Source: Pedosphaera sp. (lineage in GTDB: Bacteria; Verrucomicrobiota; Verrucomicrobiae; Limisphaerales; Pedosphaeraceae). From it: a stretch of DNA of 11,237 bases. The first letter of the stretch is position 1. Every line of letters begins with the position of its first letter. The stretch covers positions 1-11,237 of the forward strand of contig JAQGPB010000282.1 in NCBI GenBank assembly GCA_028293265.1, in the 5' to 3' direction. Shown here in pieces: positions 1-6,645 of this stretch. Under the pieces are notes generated by a model, which ran no database searches, had not been told where the DNA came from, and saw only the letters and a program-made list of their open reading frames with translations. The translations under genes and the position numbers were made by a program.

Positions 1-322
1 TAGTGCGTTTTACGAGATAACCGCTGGCGCCGGCCATCAGGGATTGAAAGACCTGGTCGTTATCCTCGTACATGGTCAGCATCAAGATTTGCAGCCTGGG
101 CATGAGGGCCTTGAGCTTCCGCACGCATTCGATGCCGGACATTCCGGGAAGGTTGATGTCCATCAAGACGACATCGGGCTTTTTGACGACGATTTGTTTC
201 AACGCTTCCTCCGCGGTGGGATGCGCGCTGATGCAGCGAATGTTTTCTCCGCCGTCAATCAATATGGCGAGGCTTTCGCGAATCCGGCTGTCGTCTTCCA
301 CGATGGAAACGGTGATGGGCAT
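1..322 (-). CDS. Response regulator, receiver domain (partial, C-terminus outside window)
   Basis: The 107 visible residues form an almost complete CheY-like receiver domain, which accepts phosphate from a partner histidine kinase in the cytoplasm. The N-terminal acidic pair lies in VEDD (residues 8-11). The phospho-acceptor is Asp55 in VVLMDINLPGMSG, the switch Thr is Thr83 in MLTMYED, and the conserved Lys is Lys105 in GYLVKRT. The GYLVK ending and the spacing resemble NarL/LuxR-type regulators, so a C-terminal helix-turn-helix output domain probably follows beyond position 1, but it is not visible. The start is the ATG at 320-322; no strong Shine-Dalgarno sequence precedes it. It lies 354 bp downstream of the large kinase on the same strand, so the two are very likely cognate partners. 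The receiver call is secure. The output domain and the pairing are inference. Confidence 0.93.
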   Translation of the reverse strand, partial: MPITVSIVEDDSRIRESLAILIDGGENIRCISAHPTAEEALKQIVVKKPDVVLMDINLPGMSGIECVRKLKALMPRLQILMLTMYEDNDQVFQSLMAGASGYLVKRT

Positions 323-424
323 AAATATTAGCTTCGCCAAGTCAGATTGTTTTCAAATGATAAACGGAAGTCGCCAGAGCTAACCTTCCCATTCTCCCGA
401 CCCGGCGGATTTTTGTACGCGCAT

Positions 425-570
425 TGCGCCCAGGAACCGGAGATGCTCGCGTGGCTCGCCTCGCTGCGCTCGAAAGTGAGGGGTGAATTGGGTCTTGTAC
501 CCAGGGTAGGCCCTCTGTGAATCGGGCCAACCCTGGGCTAGATGACAAAACCCCGTTGGGGTTTTCAAAG
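425..570. repeat. Palindromic intergenic repeat between kinase and response regulator
   Basis: The whole 323-676 gap contains no convincing gene. Its centre is occupied by two inverted repeats. One has 14-bp arms at 500-513 and 524-537 (CCCAGGGTAGGCCC against GGGCCAACCCTGGG, one mismatch, 10-nt loop). The other is a perfect 8-bp stem, AAAACCCC-GTT-GGGGTTTT, at 547-565. The flank at 425-490 (AGGAACCGGAGATGCTCGCG and following) appears to belong to the same unit. Elements with 'CCCAGGGT...ACCCTGGG' next to a 'CCCCAACGGGG' stem are, as I recall, dispersed in many copies in Verrucomicrobiota and Planctomycetota genomes. This copy number cannot be tested within one window, and the outer limits are approximate. 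Short ORFs here are read-through of the repeat. Confidence 0.6.
547..565. terminator. Possible hairpin terminator or attenuator after the kinase gene
   Basis: This is a perfect symmetrical hairpin with a four-G/C core, a 3-nt loop and A/T runs on both sides. Read on the minus strand it gives a CCCC-AAC-GGGG stem followed by TTTT. That looks like a weak intrinsic terminator, about 110 nt after the kinase stop and upstream of the response regulator. If active it would lower regulator expression relative to kinase. It could equally be just the end of the repeat unit. Confidence 0.3.
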
Positions 571-676
571 TGGAGCAAGCGCGGATAAAAAAAGGACGGT
601 TCACGGGCAGGGATGAGAAAGGCTGGCATGTGCGCTGTTCAGTTTTAATTATTCTGGTGTTCATTGCGACATGGCA

Positions 677-3600
677 TCAGGTTTTTTGAAATGTTTTTTT
701 CAAGGGGACTTGAAAATGGATCTTGGTGCCTTTGCCGGGCTGGGTGGAGAGCGCGAATTCGCCATCCATTTCGCGGACGCGGTGCTCCATGTTGCACAGG
801 CCGTTGCCAAATTGATCGCGCGTTTCGAAGACAAAGCCCCGGCCGTTGTCTTCGATGAATACTTCCAAGCGGTCCTGATTCGTGGCAAAACGAATCAATA
901 CTTCGGATGCGCGGGCGTGCTTGATGATGTTGTTCAGCGCCTCTTTGACCGTCAGGAAGAGGTTGTGGCGCAAATCGGCCGAGACCGGGGATGGCGGCAG
1001 GCCTGGGGGAATATCGAGGCGGCAGCGGATATCGGTCGCATTAAAAAATTCCTCCACATAAACCGCCATGTAAGCGGCAAGCTTGGTGAGGGTGTCGTTC
1101 TTGGGGTCCACGGTCCAGACGATTTCGTCGAGGGTCTGGGCCTGTTCGCGGGCGATTTCACAAATCTTCCCGGCAAGCACCTGCGTTTGTTCGGGCTTGA
1201 GCGCATTGCGTTTCGCCAGTTCCCCCAGCAGGCCAACCTGGGTCAACCCCGCGCCGAGCTGATCGTGCATGTCCTTGGCGATGCGCGCGCGCTCCTTTTC
1301 CACCGCCTGTTCCTGTTCGAGCTGCGCCAGTTGGCGCAGCATGTTGCGCTTGCCGAGCCGCAGGGCGACGCCGGTCGCCGAACCCACAATGAGCAGCGAG
1401 GCCAGGCCCTGGAACCACCACGTCTGCCACAGGTGGGGTTGCAGCACGATGGCGAGCGACGCGCCGGTGTCGTTCCAGACGCCGTCGCTGGTGCAGGCAA
1501 TGACGCGAAAGCGATAACTGCCCGGCGGCATGTTGTTGTAATGCGCGGTGCGTCGCGACCCGGCGTCAATCCAGTCCGGGTCCAGCCCTTCGAGCCGGTA
1601 TTTGAAAAGGCATTTTTCCGGCGCTTGAAAGTTGAGCATGGTGTACTGGAATTCCAACTCGCCGCGCCCGGGCGGGATGCGGATCGGCGAGTCCGGGGGC
1701 GGCGAAGGCGTTCCCCTGGTTTCGGAAATGAAACGGGTGGGCGTCACCCGCTGCCAGGATTTTTTATCAGCGATCAGCTTTTCGACATAGACGGGGGCCG
1801 GAACGCCGATGGTCATATTGGCGGCTGGATCAACGACCACCGCCCCTTTGCTGGTGGGGAACCAGAGCCGGCCATCCCGCGCTTTCCAGCCGGCGGGTTT
1901 GCCCAAGCCGTTGCATTGCGGACTTTCCATGCCATCCACCTTGACGTAGGCGATGCAGGAGAGAGTTTTTATGTCGCCGCGGTCGAACGCAGCCAACCCC
2001 CGTTTGAGCACGCGAAAAATTCCCCTGGAGCAACTCATCCACAACCAGCCCTGATCATCCTCCAGAATCTCGAAAATCTCGTCGCTGAACATTCCCTGCT
2101 GCGTCGTGTAGGCGGTAAAGCGGCCATCTTTATACCGGTTGAGGCCGCCATTGCCGGTGCCAATCCAGAGATCGTGCTGGTCGTCTTCGTAAAGCGCGAT
2201 GATAGCATTGTCGGAAAGGCCGTTGCGCGTGGTGAAGTTCGTGAACTGCCCGTCTTTCAACCGGCTTAACCCGCCTCCGGTGCCAAACCACAGACTGCCG
2301 GCGTGATCCTCGCAAATGGCCCGGACGGAGTCGCCCGCCAGATTTTCCCTGGTGGTATAATTGGTGAAGGTGCCGTCCCGGAGGCAGCTCAATCCCCGGC
2401 TGGTGCCGATCCAGATTTTCCCGGACTCATCTTCATGAATGACCCGCACCGGGGCGTTGATCATTCCGTTCTTCCAAGTGTAATGGGTGAAGGTTCCGTC
2501 CTTCAGCCGCGTCAAGCCGCCGTCATAATCCGCGCCCATCCAGATGCTGCCGTCGCGGCCTTCACAAAGCGACAAGATCAGATCTTGGGCGAGGCCATTG
2601 GTGGCGGCGTAATCCATGATCCGCTCGTCTTTCAACAAATCGGCGCCACCGCCCCAGGTGCCCAGCCACAAGCCGCCGCCCCGGTCCTCCAAGACTGACA
2701 TGATGTGATTGTGACTGAGGCCCTGCTGTTTGGTATAGGCAGTGAACCGCCGGGGCGTGAGCCGGCTCAGCCCCTCGTTGGAGCCGACCCAGAGATTGCC
2801 TTCGCGATCTTCAAAGAGGGCGTTGACCTTGTCATAAGGCACGCCCTCGTTGTTCAGTTCGTTGAAAAACCGGCCTTCGCGAAACCGGTTCAAACCGCTG
2901 TAAGTGCCAACCCAGAGGTTGCCCACGCGGTCTTCGCAGATGGTGGTCACGAAGCTGTCCGACAATCCGTAGCGCGTGTTGTAGGCGTAAAAACTTCCCG
3001 TCCAATACCAATTGTACCAAAGCATCCCGTTGTTGGAACCAATCCAGATGCGGCCGCCCTTGTCCTGGCAAATTCCCCGCACGGCATCGTTCGGCAACCC
3101 TTTGGGCATGTTGAAGGAATCCATGATTTCGTCCGCTTTCAGCCGGTTCAATCCTTTGCCGGTCGCGACCCACAAGGTCGCGTCGTGGTCTTCGTAGATG
3201 TAGCTGACCATGTCCGAAAACAATCCCTGCTTGGTGGTGTAATTGGTGAACTTGCCTTTTTTGAAGCGGCTCATGCCTGTCGTGGTGCCAATCCAGAGGG
3301 CACCGTCCGAGGTTTTGGTGATCACCTTTAAATTGTCACCGGCCAGGCCGTCGCTCCGGCAATAATGGGACCAGACTCCATTTTTCAACCGGGTCAGGCC
3401 GCCGCCATCGGTGCCAATCCAAAGCGCGCCGTCCGCGTCGGCGCACAAGGCGGTGATGGATGAATCCTTCAACTCCGGCGTGTTCCGGGTGTCGAAGGAG
3501 GTGAAGGAAACGCCGTCGAACCTTGCCAAACCATGCGGAGTCCCCAGCCAGAGATAACCATCGCGCGTCTGGGCGATGGCCTGAACGAGATTGTCCGGCA

Positions 3601-4795
3601 GACCTTCGTCCAACTGCCAGGTGCGCGAGGCATATTCGAAGGTGGTGTGGTCCAGATTCGCCCAATCGAGCCAGCCGCTGGAATAACTAATTTGCCGCCG
3701 ATAATTGATGGTCTTGCGGTTCTGTTTATCCACGGTGAAAATTTCCAGATTGCCATCCTCATTATTGTTCGCGGCGGGATGAGGTTGTGCCGCCGCGTCC
3801 AGGCTCGACCAGGCCGACCAGAGATCGGAGCCGCCGCTCTGCATCTCCCAGCGATGCAAGACGGTCCCGTCCCTGGCGGCGATCGCGTAAACTTCCAGGC
3901 GTCCGTCGGCACTGTGAGCCACGGCCAGGTTCGGGTCCGCGCCCACGTCTCCGCCAAAATCAAGCCAAGGCGACCAGGGCGCGCCGACTTCCGTGGACTT
4001 TTGGCAGATACGGACGACCGCGCCATTGGTGATGCTCACCGCGAAGACTTCCAGGCGCGCAACCACGGTGCGGGCCACGACGAAGCCGGACGAAATGGAA
4101 CCGCCCAGGTTGTCCCACCCGGACCAACCGTTGGTCGTGCCGAGACTGCGCTGCCAGCAATGGGTCAGATTTTTGGAGCCAGCCTCGACGCCGAAAACTT
4201 CGAGCCGGCCATCGCCATTGGCGGCAACGACGGGGCCGGGTTCGAGGTTGCCGCCGAGGCTTGCCCAAGCCGACCAGCCGCCGTGAACATTGGTTTGCCA
4301 GAGATGCCGCACGTTGCCGCCTCCAGCGGCCACGGCGAAGACTTCCAACCGGCCGTCTGAATTCCGATTGGCGGCAACGGGAGGTTGCAGCTCGCCGCCC
4401 AAGTTTTTCCATTCCGACCAATTGTGGCTGTTCGGTGATTGCTGGCGGATGCGCATCAGAGAATCGTTCGTTCGATTCACGGCGAACACTTCCATCTGGC
4501 CGTCCGCATTGGTGGCGACTGCAATTCCCGGCCATACCGACCCGCCAAGGCTGGACCAGGCAGACCAGTCGCCGTTGGATGGCTTCTGCCAGCGGTGGTG
4601 CAACTGGCCGTCCTGCTCAATTTTGAACACTTCCAACTGGCCATCGGCGTTTTTTCCCAGCACCGGTGCGCCGATGAGCGAGCCGGCCTCCGCCCCGGCT
4701 GCGGCGGACAAAGAAATGGGAAAAAGACCGAGCAGCAGGGCGAAAACCGCCGGGCACGGCCGAGAGAAGCAGCGTGTAAGATGGAACAACATCAC
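677..4795 (-). CDS. Giant propeller sensor histidine kinase with N-terminal PLL-like lectin propeller
   Basis: This is a 1372-residue transmembrane sensor kinase (numbering from the GTG at 4793-4795; an ATG is the very next codon and may be the true start). In order: a signal peptide (about 1-35); seven PLL/tectonin-like repeats (about 41-385) of the form DGxLEVF...WSxWxxLGG; about fourteen Reg_prop blades (393-990) typified by LWIGTxxGLxRLKDG; a Y_Y_Y domain (about 1045-1118); and one membrane helix (about 1126-1146). The cytoplasmic part is a HisKA_3 dimerisation domain with phospho-acceptor His1177 in RIAKDMHDQLG, then HATPase_c with N-box KEALNNIIKHA, EDNGRGF and GNGLCNMEHRV. All catalytic elements look intact. 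Hybrid kinases with Reg_prop and Y_Y_Y modules often sense polysaccharides in Bacteroidota. Here there is no fused receiver, so output must pass to the separate regulator downstream. The ligand is unknown. Confidence 0.95.
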   Translation of the reverse strand: MMLFHLTRCFSRPCPAVFALLLGLFPISLSAAAGAEAGSLIGAPVLGKNADGQLEVFKIEQDGQLHHRWQKPSNGDWSAWSSLGGSVWPGIAVATNADGQMEVFAVNRTNDSLMRIRQQSPNSHNWSEWKNLGGELQPPVAANRNSDGRLEVFAVAAGGGNVRHLWQTNVHGGWSAWASLGGNLEPGPVVAANGDGRLEVFGVEAGSKNLTHCWQRSLGTTNGWSGWDNLGGSISSGFVVARTVVARLEVFAVSITNGAVVRICQKSTEVGAPWSPWLDFGGDVGADPNLAVAHSADGRLEVYAIAARDGTVLHRWEMQSGGSDLWSAWSSLDAAAQPHPAANNNEDGNLEIFTVDKQNRKTINYRRQISYSSGWLDWANLDHTTFEYASRTWQLDEGLPDNLVQAIAQTRDGYLWLGTPHGLARFDGVSFTSFDTRNTPELKDSSITALCADADGALWIGTDGGGLTRLKNGVWSHYCRSDGLAGDNLKVITKTSDGALWIGTTTGMSRFKKGKFTNYTTKQGLFSDMVSYIYEDHDATLWVATGKGLNRLKADEIMDSFNMPKGLPNDAVRGICQDKGGRIWIGSNNGMLWYNWYWTGSFYAYNTRYGLSDSFVTTICEDRVGNLWVGTYSGLNRFREGRFFNELNNEGVPYDKVNALFEDREGNLWVGSNEGLSRLTPRRFTAYTKQQGLSHNHIMSVLEDRGGGLWLGTWGGGADLLKDERIMDYAATNGLAQDLILSLCEGRDGSIWMGADYDGGLTRLKDGTFTHYTWKNGMINAPVRVIHEDESGKIWIGTSRGLSCLRDGTFTNYTTRENLAGDSVRAICEDHAGSLWFGTGGGLSRLKDGQFTNFTTRNGLSDNAIIALYEDDQHDLWIGTGNGGLNRYKDGRFTAYTTQQGMFSDEIFEILEDDQGWLWMSCSRGIFRVLKRGLAAFDRGDIKTLSCIAYVKVDGMESPQCNGLGKPAGWKARDGRLWFPTSKGAVVVDPAANMTIGVPAPVYVEKLIADKKSWQRVTPTRFISETRGTPSPPPDSPIRIPPGRGELEFQYTMLNFQAPEKCLFKYRLEGLDPDWIDAGSRRTAHYNNMPPGSYRFRVIACTSDGVWNDTGASLAIVLQPHLWQTWWFQGLASLLIVGSATGVALRLGKRNMLRQLAQLEQEQAVEKERARIAKDMHDQLGAGLTQVGLLGELAKRNALKPEQTQVLAGKICEIAREQAQTLDEIVWTVDPKNDTLTKLAAYMAVYVEEFFNATDIRCRLDIPPGLPPSPVSADLRHNLFLTVKEALNNIIKHARASEVLIRFATNQDRLEVFIEDNGRGFVFETRDQFGNGLCNMEHRVREMDGEFALSTQPGKGTKIHFQVPLKKTFQKT
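692..1303 (-). other. HisKA_3 plus HATPase_c catalytic core of the kinase
   Basis: This is the cytoplasmic transmitter of the NarX/DesK-like (HPK7) class. It starts with a short coiled coil (LRQLAQLEQEQAVEKERAR) after the membrane helix. The phosphorylated His lies in the codon at 1265-1267. The ATP-binding lobe has an N-box Asn at residue 1288, a G1 box NGRGF at 1317-1321 and a G2 box GNGL at 1330-1333. It lacks the D/F box typical of classical HisKA kinases, as expected for this class, which pairs with NarL/LuxR-type regulators like the one encoded downstream. Confidence 0.93.
1826..3619 (-). other. Fourteen Reg_prop blades (two predicted seven-bladed propellers) within the kinase
   Basis: Fourteen blade motifs can be read in order, including LWLGTPHGLARF, LWIGTDGGGLTRL, LWVGTYSGLNRF, IWIGTSRGLSCL, LWFGTGGGLSRL and finally LWFPTSKGAVVV. 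They are separated by the expected D-G-L-x-x-D-x-V-x-x-I-x-E-D linkers. Fourteen fits two seven-bladed propellers packed head to tail, as in known periplasmic sensors of Reg_prop hybrid two-component systems. Blade five (about residues 582-606) is unusual: it carries a Trp/Tyr-rich insertion (LWYNWYWTGSFYAY) in place of the GLxRL strand. Confidence 0.85.
3641..4675 (-). other. Seven-repeat PLL/tectonin-like propeller domain within the kinase
   Basis: Seven units of about 48 residues recur with a DGR/QLEVF strand near residues 51, 98, 147, 195, 246, 297 and 347. Each is followed by a Trp/His-containing strand and a W-S-x-W-x-x-L-G-G closure. This matches the pattern of PLL-type fucose-binding lectins and related seven-bladed propellers (DUF346-like). 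The fifth unit has lost its N-x-D-G segment (ARTVVARLEVF), and the sixth and seventh have altered closures. Assignment is by repeat pattern only. Sugar binding is inference. Confidence 0.75.
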
Positions 4796-4843
4796 GGGCG
4801 GAACAATTCAATGGCGGACGGCAGATTTCCGGGCATGCCGGAG

Positions 4844-4872
4844 ATTATGCAGCCGTTTTCAAAGCGACTCAA
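4844..4872 (-). promoter_or_regulatory. Candidate sigma70-type promoter of the kinase gene
   Basis: Read on the minus strand, TTGAGT (4867-4872) and CATAAT (4844-4849) are separated by exactly 17 nt, about 50 nt upstream of the kinase start. A short palindrome, CCGG-GCATG-CCGG at 4829-4841, lies where transcription would begin and could be an operator. The match is by eye only. Confidence 0.35.
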
Positions 4873-4942
4873 ATTAAAAGACAATGCTGTCTTCCTGTCG
4901 GGCGCATCCGCGCACGGTCCCCGAACTCACGACCGGCGGACC

Positions 4943-5071
4943 CCCTCTCCTCCATGAAGTGGAGGAGAGGGCTGGGAAGAGGAGGCGCTTTTGCCCACGC
5001 CCGCGCTGGTCATTTGAGACAAGCTTTCCCTCTCCCCGGCCCTCTCCCACTCCCTGCGTCGTGGGAGAGGG
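4943..5071. repeat. Tandem hairpin repeat in the divergent intergenic region
   Basis: The 4796-5227 region between the kinase and lemA has no convincing gene but holds two strong inverted repeats. The first is a perfect 12-bp stem, CCCTCTCCTCCA at 4943-4954 against 4960-4971, with a 5-nt loop. The second is a perfect 11-bp stem, CCCTCTCCCAC at 5040-5050 against 5061-5071, with a 10-nt loop; a third related CCCTCTCC arm lies at 5028-5035. Such CCCTCTCC/GGAGAGGG elements are widespread dispersed repeats in several bacterial phyla and often produce spurious proline-rich ORFs. Their function is unknown. The position, away from both start codons, argues against simple terminator use. Confidence 0.65.
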
Positions 5072-5158
5072 AGAAGAATCGGGGGCAGTGCGGACGCACC
5101 CCTTCCTGTCTGCGTAATCTGGCCTGTCACTGGACATAGTAATAAAATTCACCGGTTA

Positions 5159-5188
5159 TTGTAATTGGGCCAGCGGCGGGCGTATGTT
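5159..5188 (+). promoter_or_regulatory. Candidate promoter of the lemA operon
   Basis: TTGTAA (5159-5164) and TATGTT (5183-5188) are spaced by 18 nt, giving a predicted leader of about 33 nt before the lemA ATG at 5228. The leader contains TTAA-GTTTGTG-TTAA (5187-5201). The match to consensus is weak and no alternative is clearly better. No strong ribosome binding site precedes the ATG. Confidence 0.25.
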
Positions 5189-5227
5189 AAGTTTGTGTTA
5201 ATCTGAGTTTCAGAAACAAACCAGCTT

Positions 5228-5896
5228 ATGAAAAAACTTGCGATTGGATGCGGGGCAGTTGGCGTGGTGGTCATCGTAATTGTGGTGATTGCGGCACTGG
5301 CCGGCATGGGCAGCTACAACCGGCTGGTGAAACTTTCGCAGAACGTGAACCAGCAATGGGCACAGGTGCAGAATGATTATCAGCGTCGCGCGGACTTGAT
5401 TCCGAACCTGGTGCAGACCGTCCAGGGCGCGGCGAATTTCGAGAAATCCACGCTGGAAGCGATTACGCAGGCGCGTGCGTCGGTGGGACAGGTGAAGCTG
5501 GATCCAAACAACGCCCCGACCGACCCGCAGAAACTCGCCGCGTACGAACGCGCGCAAGGGCAGCTTTCCTCGGCGTTGTCGCGCTTGCTGGTGGTTTCGG
5601 AGCGCTATCCCGAGCTCAAGGCGAATTCCAACTTTCGCGACTTGCAGGCGCAGTTGGAGGGAACGGAAAACCGGATTGCCGTGGCACGGCGGGATTTCAA
5701 CGAAGCGGTCGGCAGTTACAATACCTCGGTGAAATCATTCCCGACCGTGCTTTATGCGGCCGCCTTGGGGTTCCCGGAGAAGCCGTATTTCAATGCCGCG
5801 CCCGGCTCGGAGGTTGCGCCCAAGGTGCAATTTAATTTTGGCAACTCGCCAACCACGCCCGCCCCTGCCCCGGCACCCGCGCCGGCGAAGCCGTAA
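5228..5896 (+). CDS. lemA: LemA family protein
   Basis: This is a 222-residue LemA-family protein with an N-terminal membrane helix (about residues 7-26) and a long helical domain outside it. Family signatures are clear: SYNRLV (29-34), the QRRADLIPNLV segment (52-62), YPELKAN (127-133), the GTENRIAVARRDFNEAV stretch (145-161) and YFNA near the end. Length is slightly above the usual 180-200 because of a Pro-Ala tail (about 209-222). LemA proteins are widely conserved and envelope-associated, but their biochemical role is not established. They are commonly encoded next to TPM-domain proteins, exactly as here, where the next gene begins 4 nt downstream. The family call is secure. Whether the N-terminal helix stays as an anchor is inferred from its charge pattern (MKK followed by hydrophobic residues). 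Confidence 0.95.
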   Translation: MKKLAIGCGAVGVVVIVIVVIAALAGMGSYNRLVKLSQNVNQQWAQVQNDYQRRADLIPNLVQTVQGAANFEKSTLEAITQARASVGQVKLDPNNAPTDPQKLAAYERAQGQLSSALSRLLVVSERYPELKANSNFRDLQAQLEGTENRIAVARRDFNEAVGSYNTSVKSFPTVLYAAALGFPEKPYFNAAPGSEVAPKVQFNFGNSPTTPAPAPAPAPAKP

Positions 5897-5900
5897 TTTT

Positions 5901-6638
5901 GTGAAACGCTGGCCTGTCATTCTGGTTTTGCTCTGCTGCTGGCGGGCTTGGGCGGCGGAAGTCATTCCCCCGGCTCCGCCCGATTATTTCAACGACTACG
6001 CGCATGTGACGTCGCCGGCCACGGCCAGCCGCTTGGACCGGGAGCTGAGGGATTTTGAGAAGCAGACATCCAGCCAGCTTCTGGTTGCGATCTACCCGAA
6101 GATGCAGTCGGACTCCTCGATTGAAGATTATGCGGTGCGGGTTTACCGGGCCTGGAAGGTGGGTTTGAAGGGAAAAGACAATGGCGCGGTGCTGCTGGTA
6201 TTTGTCCAAGACCATAAGATGAACATCACCACCGGCTACGGCCTGGAAGGGGCCATGCCGGACGTGATATGCAAACGCATCATTGCGGATGAAATCGCGC
6301 CGCATTTCAAACAGGGTGATTACGATGGGGGCCTGACTGCCGGTGTGGCGGCGATGATGGCTGCGGCCAAAGGCGAATACAAGGGGACTGGACAAACGGT
6401 GGCCCAAGCGAAGCAACGAAAACAAAATCGCAACTCGGGCATCTGGACCATCGTGGGCATCATCATTTTAATTTTGATTTTCTCGCGGCGCAGGCGGATG
6501 GGTTATGGGGGCGGATGGATGATGGGCGGCGGAGGTTTCGGAGGCTGGTCCGGTGGCGGCGGAGGGGGCGGTGGCGGCGGGGGTTTTAGCGGAGGGGGCG
6601 GCAGTTCTGGCGGCGGCGGAGCAAGCGGAAGCTGGTGA
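5901..6638 (+). CDS. TPM-domain membrane protein with glycine-rich C-terminus (YgcG-like)
   Basis: The start is taken as the GTG at 5901, 4 nt after the lemA stop. It yields a 245-residue protein with a good signal peptide (about 1-19, ending AWAAE). An upstream in-frame ATG at 5754 would overlap lemA and add basic, non-family sequence, so it was rejected. The TPM domain (about 27-160) shows FNDYAHVTSP, a W-K-V-G-x-K-x-K-D-N-G-A-V-L-L-V segment, the TGYGLEGAMPD motif (111-121) and FKQGDYDGGL (136-145). A membrane helix follows (about 180-195), then RRRR, and a glycine-rich tail ending GGGGASGSW, typical of this family. The TPM domain is therefore expected outside the cytoplasmic membrane. Related domains have been reported to have phosphatase activity in plants, but the bacterial function is unclear. 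It is co-operonic with lemA. Confidence 0.93.
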   Translation: MKRWPVILVLLCCWRAWAAEVIPPAPPDYFNDYAHVTSPATASRLDRELRDFEKQTSSQLLVAIYPKMQSDSSIEDYAVRVYRAWKVGLKGKDNGAVLLVFVQDHKMNITTGYGLEGAMPDVICKRIIADEIAPHFKQGDYDGGLTAGVAAMMAAAKGEYKGTGQTVAQAKQRKQNRNSGIWTIVGIIILILIFSRRRRMGYGGGWMMGGGGFGGWSGGGGGGGGGGGFSGGGGSSGGGGASGSW

Positions 6639-6645
6639 TTGATTT

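Noticed and set aside
323..395. Separate promoter for the response regulator
   Set aside because: A TTGAAA word is followed by TAATAT, but the spacer is 20 nt and the -10 would lie only a few bases from the ATG. Other pairs are no better.
342..664. Two overlapping minus-strand ORFs of about 95 codons in the kinase-regulator gap
   Set aside because: They read through the palindromic repeat in two frames and give Pro/Arg-rich sequence typical of spurious repeat translation.
671..2269. 532-codon open frame on the plus strand opposite the kinase
   Set aside because: It lies wholly antisense to the well-supported kinase gene. It has no recognisable domain and is kept open by the GC-rich third positions and repeats of the kinase.
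2303..4360. Further plus-strand open frames (2303-2698, 2705-3331, 3533-4360)
   Set aside because: They are shadows of the repeated propeller blades on the opposite strand, with repeated GADPE-like wording that mirrors the blade motifs.
4874..5152. Short ORFs on both strands around the hairpins upstream of lemA
   Set aside because: They are open on both strands across inverted repeats, show no family features, and have no consistent coding signal.
5754..5900. Upstream ATG for the long TPM gene
   Set aside because: It would overlap lemA by about 140 nt and add an Arg/Pro-rich segment before a clear signal peptide. The GTG at 5901 fits better.
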